A stretch of DNA of 64,000 bases from Sabellastarte sp. h YS-2021. Taxonomy: Eukaryota; Annelida; Polychaeta; Sabellida; Sabellidae. Position numbers and translations under genes: made by a program. Positions 1 through 9,794 of the stretch are shown here, in pieces; position 1 is the first letter of the stretch; the number at the start of each line of letters is the position of its first letter. The notes beneath the pieces were generated by a model, which worked only from the letters and a program-made list of their open reading frames with translations, was not told the DNA's origin and made no database searches. Location: contig OZ024935.1 in NCBI GenBank assembly GCA_964017235.1, forward strand, positions 87,945,052-88,009,051. Direction: 5' to 3'.

Positions 1-250
1 ACCAGGAACAAGATGGAGCGCTTTGATACATCAGAAGTAGGACTGTATGTCTTGAGACCTGAGAAATAGGATGGTGTGCTCTGAGACATCAGGAAAGGAT
101 CGATGGCAAAAGGATGGCTGCAATTAGGCTGTAAACACCAGAGGTTGTCGAGGCACACAAGCTTCAGGACATAGCTTCTGACAGCAGATCCTCATTATGG
201 AACAAGAGTATTCTGAATGTTGTGCCTTACTATTTACGTGTCAAATTTGC
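1..250. other. No gene seen; 3' flank of Gypsy-type remnant
   Basis: No coding similarity is visible. On the minus strand this lies directly downstream of the zinc-finger ORF, where the 3' untranslated part and 3' LTR of the element would be expected. No sequence matching the probable 5' LTR at 3.6-5.6 kb is recognisable, so the 3' LTR is either beyond the window edge or lost. Confidence 0.4.
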
Positions 251-754
251 CTACTTTTGAATTTTGGTTTTTTGTAACATTTCAGCAGCTTCTTCCAGTA
301 GGTTTTCAAAATTTTGGCCGAGTTCACAATTTTGATCGGAAATTTGAAATTCATCCCCAAAACTGGGAGTACAAATTTTGATGGGTTCCTTGTCATGAAT
401 AGACATGTGTGTAGCCAGGATCTCTTTGTTCAAACAATTGAAGTTACAAATTCCACAGGTCAAAAGTTGTGAGTAGCCCTGTGGAACCTCAAATTTGCAG
501 GACACTACATTGATGTCAGACATGTGTTGTAATTTCAAGTGTTGGACCATGTAACTTTTGTTAAATCTTGTTTCAAAATGACAACACAAAGGGCATTTAT
601 AGCCCCATGACTGGAACTCGTGCATTCTCCTCCTGTGGCGAGACAAATCTGTCACTAATTTGCCACACTTAGGGCACAATTTCAGACTCTTTTCCAGATC
701 AGCTAGTTCACTTTGAGTCTTGGCAACCTTCATATCCTGAAAAAAAAACATCAT
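251..754 (-). CDS. C2H2 zinc-finger protein in the post-integrase position of a Gypsy-type element
   Basis: The 167-residue reading frame has three C2H2-like fingers. Finger 1 is at about residues 27-45 (CPKC, ending HRRRMH, CX2C...HX4H). Finger 2 is at about 54-77 (CPLC, ending HLKLQH, HX4H). Finger 3 is at about 100-119 (CGIC, ending HMSIH, HX3H). A short acidic tail rich in E and L follows (about 134-160). It starts 29 bases after the integrase stop, in a different frame. A run of nine T ending in CAG (748-737) lies just inside the nominal start, so true translation may begin after a splice acceptor, in-frame from base 736. Zinc fingers of this kind usually bind nucleic acid; a role as transcription factor, capsid accessory or RNA-binding protein is inference. 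It is intact, although the integrase beside it is frameshifted. It could instead be an exon of a host gene, but its tight spacing and shared strand argue for the element. Confidence 0.6.
   Translation of the reverse strand: MMFFFQDMKVAKTQSELADLEKSLKLCPKCGKLVTDLSRHRRRMHEFQSWGYKCPLCCHFETRFNKSYMVQHLKLQHMSDINVVSCKFEVPQGYSQLLTCGICNFNCLNKEILATHMSIHDKEPIKICTPSFGDEFQISDQNCELGQNFENLLEEAAEMLQKTKIQK
737..748 (-). promoter_or_regulatory. Candidate 3' splice acceptor before the zinc-finger ORF
   Basis: On the minus strand nine consecutive T are followed by CAG and then G, a textbook acceptor (AG at 738-737, exon from 736). The downstream exon reads in frame into the zinc fingers. A possible matching donor (GTAAGC, 5372-5367) lies near the probable transcription start of the same element. 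Confidence 0.45.
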
Positions 755-782
755 TTATAATCTGCACAACGGATGACATTTA

Positions 783-1687
783 TTATGTATCTGGGATTTT
801 GTGGCCATACCAGTCAGGGGATTTCCTAGTTCTCTGGGGTCTAGTTTGGTTATCCTCATTTGGTCTTAAGTTTTCTTCTAAAATTTCTTCAGCCTCAGAA
901 GGTAGTACCACTTTTGGGACTTGTTGCCTTAAAGTATGGGCCCAAGAAGTATCGACTTCTTTTCTTGTGTGAGCTGGTTTTAACCTATCGTGATTGGCTA
1001 TAAAAGGTTGGGAGTTAATGTTTTCCTGCAGCCTATAAATCCTTTCTGATATCTTTGTTACAACTACAAATGGACCCCTCCATTTATAAAACCTTTCCTT
1101 CCCAGAATTTCCTTTGACTGGGTTGTAGTAATATACCAGTGAGCCTACCTTGTAGGAAGTTTCTTTCAGCCGGTTGTTATAACTTTTCTCTTGTCTGATA
1201 GATGCTTTTTGGTTTTGACCACGTGCCAAATTATGGGCCTGCTTGAGTTTTGTTTTAAGATTTTGGACATACTCTGAAACATTTTTGTAAGAACTTCTGT
1301 TTGTGCTTACAGTTGGACTTGCTAGATCTATTGGTAGAGTTGCTTCCCGGCCATAAACTATGAAATAAGGAGTTTGCCAGTTGATTCTTGTATACTCAAG
1401 TTATATACCAAGGTGCAAAGCCTAACAACCTCATCCCAAGCAAATGGATTTTCATATATGGTACAATTTAGGATGTTACAGAGGGTCTGGTTTAGCCTTT
1501 CAACAAAACCATCACTCTGTGGTCTCATTGGAGTGGTGCGTGTTTTCTCAATACCCAATAGCCTACATGTCTCAGAGAAAAGTGTTCCATCAAAATTTGA
1601 CCCTTGATCAGTGTGGATTTCAAGAGGAGAACCAAAATATCCCACCCAGCAGTTATGTGTCCTGGTCATCATAACTGAGTTTGTCAT
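783..1687 (-). pseudogene. Ty3/Gypsy-type integrase, 5'-truncated and frameshifted
   Basis: The N-terminal part (1687 down to about 1378) is an integrase catalytic core: the second acidic residue is in HTDQGSNF and the catalytic glutamate in DGFVERLNQTL, spaced as in DD35E enzymes. The first Asp and the zinc-binding HHCC domain are absent because homology stops near 1650. At about 1377-1382, inside the usual STG-TPYF stretch, the frame shifts by one base. The other frame then continues from about 1382 to 783 and includes a YGRE-type motif and a GPY/F module (GPFVVVTKISERIYRLQ). Integrase inserts retroelement cDNA into host DNA; this copy cannot make a full enzyme. The protein ends 29 bases before the zinc-finger ORF. 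Reverse transcriptase and RNase H should lie further up on this strand but none are seen, so there is a large internal deletion. Confidence 0.82.
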
Positions 1688-3254
1688 AACATATTAAAAT
1701 TTAAGAAAGATCCCCAAGTTTCCAAAATAAACAATAGAAAAATGCCACAAACTCTAATAGCACAACCGTAAATTCAAAACAATCCATAAATTCACAATGA
1801 TTCTTAAAAGTTACAACCTATATCAGAAAGAATTGCATGAATCCCAGCAATTCAATTTAAATACAGTGAATTCATGCAACAAAAGATTGCAAAGTAAGTC
1901 ACAAAAATTCACCTCAGAAAGAACTCCCAAGAATTCTAACACAAGTTTACCATATTAACTCAACCCATTTGAGTGTATTTTTTTTTAAAGCTCACCAAAC
2001 ATAATAAAAAAAAGTTCATAATTTCTATTGATTCCACAAATTCTATAGAGATTACCCTGTTAGGATACAACCCCAACAGTAACCTTGTAGAATTTATTCT
2101 ACTTCAAAAGTCCATGAAACTAAGCTCATAGATCATTCATATGAAAAATACCCTTCGATAATAAAAATAGCATTTTAGATCTCATTAGTATGCACTAACA
2201 TCTTTTTCTTACCTGAATCAGCAGCCATTCATTCCCTGATTGAGTGTATATACCTACTGACTGAATTGAACCATCAGCTGATCCTCTATCGTTTCAGCCA
2301 TGCTGAAAGCTTGAAATCACCTGAAAACTTAGTACAACACATTTATTATTGTTTTTTTTCCCACAATACCACATTTGCACGAAGACTTCAGTACAACAAT
2401 TTATTATTGCTTGTCACTTTGTTAAGAAAACATTTGCTCATGTCCCTACCATCTGATTGAAATAATTAGCCATTTGGATACCTTAATGCAAGTTAGAACC
2501 ACTTAGTGGGGTGTAGGACCTCAACAGATGTCTTGGTGCACACCCCTTATCGAACCAAAGTTGAGCACCGTTTACAGCGTCATTAGTAACATTCGAGCTT
2601 CCTTGCAATTGCTACATTAAGATACTCTTTGTCGTATACTAAACTAAGTGAGATGAAATGATAATGAGCATGAAATGATTAAGTCAAGTAAATTAAATCA
2701 CAAAAGCAATTACTCCCAAATGAACCAAAGGTCACACCTTCTACTAAATGCTCCAATCCAAGATAATCAAAATAAAGCCCAGAGAACAGAATCAAAATTT
2801 GAAGTGACACCGGTAATTCTCTATCAAATAATGAAACTATTCCTTAAAGAGTGTGAGTGCTGTTTGAAATATAAGTTTATATCATCCCTCATACTGCTGA
2901 GCTCAAGGTACAATAATACAGGATGACGTACCGTTCGACTAGGCACACACACTAAGATCAAGCCTTTTAACAGCTTATAATAAAATTTTGACAGATCAAC
3001 ACAATGGATTCATAACTACATCAGAACTCCAATAATGAGCAAACCATTCAATAGCAAAATAGCAAAACACAAAACAGACCAGTTCTTGAATAATCCAGGA
3101 TTAAATTCAAGAAAAACTACATACCAATTGGTTAAGCTTACCTTAACTCACAACAAAGCCAAAAGCTTCCAAACAAGTAGCTTTACAGCCATAATAAACA
3201 AAACCATCTCAAACTTAGCCTTGCCCAGGCCTTAAGCTCATGAGACATCTCACC
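1688..3254. other. AT-rich stretch without recognisable gene
   Basis: This is the internal part of the Gypsy-type remnant between integrase and leader satellite, where gag, protease and reverse transcriptase would be expected. Short open frames (for example 2266-2460 and 2675-2926 plus) show no domain or motif. It is either deleted and replaced, or an unrelated insertion. Confidence 0.5.
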
Positions 3255-3576
3255 CTAATCACCAGTAACCATAAACACAACATATTTCAAGAGAACCTTA
3301 CTCTTACAAAATACATGACATCATCACCTGAATCATAAATAACCTTAAACAACATATTCTAAGAGAACCATACTCTTACAAAATACATGACATCATAACC
3401 TTAATCATGTCACCATAAGCACAACATATTTCAAGAGAACCTTACTCTTACAAAATACCTGACATCATTACCTGAATCATAAATAACCTTAAACAACATA
3501 TTCTAAGAGAACCATACTCTTACAAAATACATGACATAACATTCTAAGAGGACCCTACTCTTACAAAATACATGAC
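3255..3576. repeat. 72-bp tandem satellite in the retroelement leader
   Basis: The phrase ctcttacaaaatac recurs at about 3301, 3373, 3445, 3517 and 3558, giving a 72-bp period and then a shortened last unit. Alternate units resemble each other more closely (144-bp higher order). The array ends exactly at the primer binding site, so it forms the start of the untranslated leader of the minus-strand element. Confidence 0.8.
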
Positions 3577-3594
3577 ATCCCGGACGAGCCCCCA
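3577..3594 (-). promoter_or_regulatory. Retroelement primer binding site, tRNA-Pro type
   Basis: The minus strand reads TGGGGGCTCGTCCGGGAT, an exact 18-base match to the classic tRNA-Pro primer binding site used by many LTR retroelements. Five bases (TTTTG) separate it from a ...CA end at 3600, the expected 3' end of a 5' LTR. This fixes the orientation of the element on the minus strand, in agreement with the integrase. Confidence 0.85.
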
Positions 3595-4800
3595 CAAAAT
3601 GTGGCAGATGTGTTGGCCTGACCAATACCATTCTGTGGGGGGGGCTGCTTGGTTGTTGTTTAATTACAACCAGGTTCAACAAGACCACTAATTAGTCAAA
3701 CTGACCCCAAAGTGGCCCTCCGGCTCGAGCCCCCAGTCAACAGCAGTTGACACAAAATTTCCCATGTCAGATCATTTCTGCAACATGCCCAGGTCCAGTG
3801 GTCATCCTAAGTTAATAGGGAGGCTGTGCCTCATATTCATAAGGTAGGGTATTCAGAGACAACCATCAACAGAAATACCATAGTTTAACTATAATTACAT
3901 TTATTCACCAAAATTACCCCTTCCAAACCATACAGTCATTACAGTTGAACAAGATTCAGCCATAGAACCAAATAAATTCATAAAATATTGCAGATACAAA
4001 GTTACCTTAAACTGAATGGATACACGATCCCATGTAAGAGTTCAAAATAATGCTTATTAAATTTACAAGAAACTGTTGAACAAGAATGTAATCCCAAAAA
4101 AATCTACAATTGGTACTAAATTGGTCCACTAGTGAAACTAAGTGAAAGTCAGAATTCACAATATAATCATCTCAAAAGCCATAGTAACATCAACAAATCC
4201 CTATAATATAAACTTAACTAAACCAAACAAGGTTAAACTTCTCATTCTCATTTGAATGACTGACTAAACTGATAAAACTAGCCTCAGACAGACTAAACAT
4301 TAAGCTATAAAATTAAATTGACAAATAAATTCTAAACAAAGTGACATTTAACACACTTGTCGTACCTTTCATACCTAATTAACATATAGGTCAGATTTAA
4401 TTATATAATTACCTTGAACAGTTATCTTCAGGATGAATTTGGCCTGATAAACTATAAAATTACTGATTTAAGGAACCATGATTGACTTACATGATCTCAG
4501 GACAACTGCATGTTGTCAGAGTTCCCAGTGAAGGCGACTATATGTCTTTCCCGTGGCTTTATGTTAAGTCAACCCTAGTAACCTTATATGTGAAAATACT
4601 TAACCTCAATAAACTGAAGAAGTGACCTGAAATTGATCTAAAGTATCCACTTAACTCAAAGCCTAGCCTGCATGGTCAAGACTCTAAATCAAGCAGATTA
4701 ATTTTGTCTATATTTGTATACAATATATACAGCCTAGATGACAGTATATACTGTATGTACTGCCTACACGAAATTATAATGCAAAATCATTACATATTTA

Positions 4801-5200
4801 TGAGCTGCCAGCACAGACACCCCATAATATACCCTTATCATAATAACCTACATTTTGTACAATGCCTACACCTATATGAAGGTACACATTTTTATATACT
4901 GTTTAACCTAAGCTTTCCTCACAGTTAATAAAGTCATATTGTGTGTGAGCTGCCAGCACAGACACCCCATGATTTAGACTTATCTCACTATTTGAACCTA
5001 TAACATACAGTGTGTACAACCTGAATGAAAGTACACATTGTACATGCTGTTTATTCTAAGTTTACAAAACATTAACAACATCATTGAGCTGCCTGCACAG
5101 ACACCCCATAGTTTAGTCCTATCACCTTATTTGAACCTATACTTCATGTACAATGTACACAGCCTGAATGACAGTACACATTGTACACTGAGATTATACT
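4801..5200. repeat. Three ~140-bp tandem units inside the probable LTR
   Basis: The phrase tgagctgcc(a/t)gcacagacac starts at 4801, 4946 and 5085 (periods 145 and 139). Each unit continues with a similar block containing gtacacatt and cctgaatga. A weaker partial unit may precede them from about 4690. Confidence 0.8.
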
Positions 5201-5366
5201 AATCAGACCTTAAACTTGTAAAAGATTATACCATTTAAACTTAAAACAAAAACATTATCAACTACACACAAAACTATATCTACACACATTAACATTGGTA
5301 AGCTTACACATTATCTACATATTTACAAGGAACCTTAAGTAAAATGAATATAAATTAAGTAACCAT

Positions 5367-5518
5367 GCTTACCCCTTTTGGTGACTGTCCAATCCAAAAA
5401 TAGTGAACACTTGCAAAAATGTTGAAACAAAACAGTCTCCAAGAATCTGGATCACAAAACACTCCCTCTCTTGTCAGTCCCAAAAACCTCCTTTTCCCAA
5501 GAAACTGCCCCTTTTATA
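5367..5518 (-). promoter_or_regulatory. TATA box and downstream splice donor
   Basis: On the minus strand GGTATAAAAGGGGC places a TATA box at 5518-5512. About 140 bases downstream comes GGGGTAAGC, a good donor (GT at 5372-5371). A start site near 5485 would give a short first exon of about 110 bases. Together with the acceptor at 737 this could make a spliced subgenomic RNA; this is inference. Confidence 0.4.
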
Positions 5519-5600
5519 CCCAAATTTGACCACCCAAAACTGAAAAATAGATTCCCCAGGCCAAAGGATTACATTTCAAATACTTATATCACTTCAAAAA

Positions 5601-6130
5601 CAAAAGCAGTTACTTATGGATCTGTGTCCTGACACTGATGGGTGGTCAGGTGTCCTTTCTGTCAAATTTATAACTGTGCATGCAGCTGTGTGCATCAATA
5701 CAGAACATTTCACAAAGTTAAAACAATATCACAACTCATTCATTATATGTAGTGGCACTGACATTGTTCAAAAACAACACAAAAGAGTTTATTTTAGTTA
5801 TGGTCAACCATTAAATTTGTAAAATAAATATAATGTTTCATAAAATGAACAAATTAATCAGTATATTTATAGTAGGATTCAAAGCTTTTTGGGTTTTTAA
5901 AACTAAGTAAGTTCAATTTAGATGTACATGTGAACTGTTATAGTTTCTGCCAGGTGTGCATTTAATTGAGGGTGAAATGGGAGATGATGAGAATGTACCC
6001 AAACAATATCATCAGCTCTATGTCTCTGTGAAAGGTATAGCCAGTGGACATTTTGTAGCCTTGTTCAAGACCTTTAATTCATTAAAAACTTACTTTTGCA
6101 TGTAATTAATACACAAAACTAATGAAATAA
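5601..6130. other. No gene seen
   Basis: AT-rich sequence without motif or repeat unit that I can name. A 68-codon open frame at 5616-5822 has no recognisable domain. Confidence 0.4.
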
Positions 6131-6970
6131 ATTAATAATAATAACAAGGCATTTTCCATGCCGCCACATTTGAAAATCATAAAGGTGCTCTAAATCTTGC
6201 AGCTAGTTTCATAAAATTTGCACAAAAGATATATAGCTAGAAAAGCTAGCCTGATAGTAATTTTGGCCTAGTTCAAAAAACAAAATGGCCGCCATTTTGC
6301 ATGTTTTATGTCAAACAGGGTTATCCTATTAAAAAGGCCTTATATCTCTCCTAAAATTGCTCCTAGAGGTTCGGAATGTGAAAACAACTTGTAGAAAGGC
6401 ATGGCCTGGACATCTTTTCCAGGTGTTGAATTTGACCTTTAACCCCTGCTTCAAGGTTAGATGGGGCCATCACACTAAAACATCCTTATTTCTCCCTTTC
6501 TGATGGTGCAATGTCTTTAGAATGTAAAGATAGACCATGAAATGTCCTGGCCTACAAATGTTTTGTCTGAGAAAAGTTTAGGCCTTATTTTGAAAAACAA
6601 AATGGCCATCATAGCCAATTGTTTCAAAATCATTAAGATGCTCTAAAACTTGAAATATCGCATCTAGGAGAATCATATTTGCACAAAAGATATAAGGCTA
6701 GGAGAGTTATCCTGATAGTAATTTGGCCTAGTTTTGAAAACAAAATGGCCGTCATATCATATGTTTAATTTTAAATGGGATTATCCTATTAAAAAGGCCT
6801 TATATCTCTCTTATCATTGCTACTAGGGGTTCCAAATGTGAAAACAACTTAAAGGAAGTCATGGCCTGAGACTTTTCCAACTGCTGACTTTGACCTTTGA
6901 CCCCTTTTTCAATGTCAAGTGGGGTTATCTTACTACAAAGGCCTTATATTTCCTTTAGTTCTCCATTATT
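6131..6970 (+). repeat. Dispersed repeat, two diverged ~460-bp units
   Basis: Two successive units share ttggcctagtt, aaaatggccg, ccttatatctctc and gtgaaaacaactt; the aaaatggccg blocks begin near 6285 and 6745. Each ends with a tgaccttt-(a/g)acccc motif. A reverse-complement relative lies at about 59.42-60.17 kb, so this is an interspersed family and not a gene. Confidence 0.7.
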
Positions 6971-6981
6971 ACCGATGCCTG

Positions 6982-7030
6982 CCATATTCTGTATCCCCCT
7001 CTTTGATATTTTAGGGGATACAGAATGTGG
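6982..7030. repeat. 17-bp inverted repeat (hairpin)
   Basis: Left arm CCATATTCTGTATCCCC and right arm GGGGATACAGAATGTGG pair with one mismatch around a 15-base loop. Downstream at about 7050 lies TATAAATAG. It could be the tip of a MITE or simply a chance hairpin. Confidence 0.55.
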
Positions 7031-7442
7031 CTGCCAGAATGTGGGGGGCTATAAATAGTAAACACAGCTGAAGAGGATTAAGTTACCATTGTTTGGGATG
7101 ATTGGTCTCAGTCAAATAAGCCAGTTGTCCCTTTCTGACCAACTTTTCATTTAATTCACTCAAGAGTGAATAGGGTTGGAAAAAGTTGTGAAGATATATA
7201 GTCATTGGAGCCAAACTTGAGATGATGCCAATCTTAAGATTGTCACCAGCCCAACTTAGGATCCTATTTAACTTATATTTAACTTATCTAACCTCAACAA
7301 AAAGTGTTTAATTGCAGAAACTAAAATGCATTGTGTTTCCTGAGCCTCAAAAGCATTAAAATGTTCTTTTGATGTCTGCCTCTATGTCTTTCATTGGAAT
7401 GATTTCTTAATTGGATTTGTGCCTATTGTTTCAACATTCCAC

Positions 7443-7525
7443 TGATGTTGATTTGTTTCATTTGGGGTGGGTGAAGTACACAATAGGGAATACCCCAAAT
7501 CATAAAGTGAAACAAATCAACATCA
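7443..7525. repeat. Inverted repeat with 26-bp paired arms
   Basis: TGATGTTGATTTGTTTCA plus TTTGGGGT on the left pairs with its complement at 7492-7525, with an eight-base bulge on the right arm. No coding sequence overlaps. It looks like a small foldback relic. Confidence 0.7.
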
Positions 7526-7917
7526 AAGTAATCTCCAAATATAATGAGACTTAATTCTATCAAGCCTATGAAGGGGTAAGACAAATATAGTGGGTGATTT
7601 TATGGGTGAATCTGGTTGTATATTTTAAGCTTAAAGAAGAATTATAAAATTACTTTTTTATATTTGGCAGTATTTAAACAGGATTTATAAAGCACTTTAT
7701 CTTTGGATCTCAGTAAAACTAATTAATTGGAAAATGCAATTAAATTCAAGTTAATTTGATGAATTTAGTCAAACACACTGATGCATAAAATTGATAAAAA
7801 TTGATAAAATACATGTTGAATATAAAATTGATGTTTTCTATTACCTTATATGGCTAAATGTCCATATAAGAACTTAACATTAAACTAATCAATTAGTATA
7901 CAGCCTTACAACTATGC

Positions 7918-8155
7918 CTAATTAATCCTGTTAGCTAGTCATTCAACCAGAGGTGAAATAAATCAAGTTGAAAAGAATGCTAGAACAAAAAGTAAATCTA
8001 AGACTAATCCAGTTACTAAGTCACACACATAGTCAAACAAATCAACTTAAAAGAAATGTTGAAACAATAGATATATCACAATCTAATCCAGTTGCCTAAT
8101 CACTTCCCACAAGTGAAACAAATCAAGTTGAAAGCAATGGTTGAACAATTAAGAT
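7918..8155. repeat. Three ~80-bp tandem units
   Basis: Units start with taatcc(t/a)gtt at about 7922, 8004 and 8084. Each contains a caaatcaa(g/c)tt(g/a)aa(a/g) block and a t(t/g)gaaca(a/t)-like end. The surrounding bases 7050-9000 hold no gene that I can see. Confidence 0.65.
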
Positions 8156-8999
8156 AACTGTTGCGGCAGTGGCCTTATTTTATTTATATCAGGCTACAAC
8201 ACCCATAGTAAGAGATAATATTTACATGAAAAATTGGAATTGGAACCGTAACGAGTCCACGAACAAAAATTGCAATGAACTTTTAGGGAAAAGATTTACG
8301 GAAAACATGTACATGAAAACAAGCAAAATATCCACAATCCTTATATAGATCAGATATAAACGTCATGCTATTACAAATATTTGCTTGGTTTATTTTTTTA
8401 CACAGGTGAGGGTCTTACTTGGCACAATATATTCATTAAGCTTCTTGTACAAAAAAAAACGAATTTGCTGAAGTAAAAAAGTAGTTACAATGCGTAAATA
8501 AAACAGACAACTTTGGACATGTTGCTGGACAGGTTTTCGTTTTATCACTGATATTTATGCATAACAAAACCTGGTTAATAAAATACCTGTTCTTATATTT
8601 AACTCACGACAATCTACTTACATTTTGATTTTGAATGTTCTTCGCCCACAGTTTGATGTAGATCAAAAAAATATAACACAACAAATAACAGTGATTTAAA
8701 GTGATTACACAGATGGGGATGAAATTCATTTACATCAAACATAAATTAGAAAACAAAATGATTTTTTATCTCAAGATAATTATAATTTTATGGCAATGTA
8801 ACCATCTGACATATATTCTTTTGATTAATCCGACTGTACTGGTTTAGAATTCTAAAATATGATGTACACATTTTTCCATACTACAGTCCCTGAAGGATAA
8901 TGATAAAATATTTATTATATCTTTAGAAGTTAATAATAAATACGTTCTCTTCTGAAATTACATCCGAAACAAGCAAACTGAACATCAATCTTTACTGAC
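8156..8999. other. No gene; contains a short dispersed repeat
   Basis: The block 8290-8365 (ggaaaacatgtacatg ... tatagatcagat) resembles the tandem units at 33.0-33.22 kb. Nothing else is recognisable. Confidence 0.4.
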
Positions 9000-9350
9000 C
9001 GGCTTTTCCAGCACCTCTCCCATCCACCCCATCGATTTATTTTTACCTCCCCTTCCATAGGAAATATGTCGAGAATTGACTAAAGTTTGGGAAAGATCTA
9101 CATCATATTCTGGAAACCAAACAAAAAAATCTATTTTTCAATTTCCCATTTTCAACTAATTTCCAATGACTATGACTTTCTTGTTGTCATTATTCTAAAA
9201 CTAATGAGCAAAACTTTACTTGATTTGTCATATGGATAGGGCTTGGCAAATAGAAAAAAACATTACATTATGTGAAAGATCCAGACCATATTCTGAACAC
9301 TGAAAACTATGATTTTTCAGAAATACCCCCTGTTGGAGGTTTTGCAATCT
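9000..9350 (+). repeat. Diverged fragment resembling repeat family R
   Basis: The phrase tttgggaaagatctacatca and the following ccaaacaaaaaaatc block resemble 26.69-26.74 kb in R copy 1 (tttgggaaagacgtggatca). A second related block (gaaagatccagaccatattc) follows. The ends of the family are not seen, so this is an old fragment. Confidence 0.4.
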
Positions 9351-9794
9351 CTAAGTGATTTCTACAATAGCAACAGTAATCTTTCCGTATTTCTTGTTGA
9401 GATGTTTACATGTGTCAGCTGGTATTCAACCCATAAACCTTCTGCATGTTGAACCCAAAGTAGTCTGGTAAACATATAATAAGGATGCTGGAAATATGGG
9501 TTTAAAAATGTTTGTGATAGAATGTTTTTAAAACATTTGACAGAAAACATTTCAAAAACTTTTCAAAATGATGAAAATCAGGTATGAAAACCAGTTATTA
9601 AATATTTGAAACAAACATGTACAAAACATTGTAAACAAATGTTGTTTAAATGTTTTATGTAAACTGTTCACCAAACATTTCATGATCAAAGTTTGAAAAA
9701 CATTTATAGTATAACCTTCATTTCTTTAGCTATTTTATAAATGTTTATAAAAAGATTCCAGTCAATGCTTGTTTCTTGAGTTAGTTTATGAACA
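9351..9794. other. No gene; AAACATTT-rich repeat
   Basis: Short direct and inverted runs of aaaacattt and aaatgtttt fill this stretch and recur at about 11.88-12.03 kb on the far side of the LINE. The LINE may therefore have inserted into an older AT-rich element. Confidence 0.45.

Larger units (their letters stand above)
3600..5600 (-). mobile_element. Probable long 5' LTR of the Gypsy-type element
   Basis: The segment lies immediately 5' (minus strand) of the tRNA-Pro primer site and begins TG on the plus strand, so it ends CA on the minus strand. It contains a TATA box (TATAAAA, 5518-5512), a possible donor GTAAGC (5372-5367) and a 140-bp tandem repeat in what would be R/U5. No second LTR is present for comparison, so the outer boundary (about 5.6 kb or beyond) and the large size of about 2 kb are inference. 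Confidence 0.45.

Noticed and set aside
7045..7060. TATAAATAG as a promoter
   Set aside because: No ORF or start follows; the box is part of repeat-rich sequence next to a hairpin.
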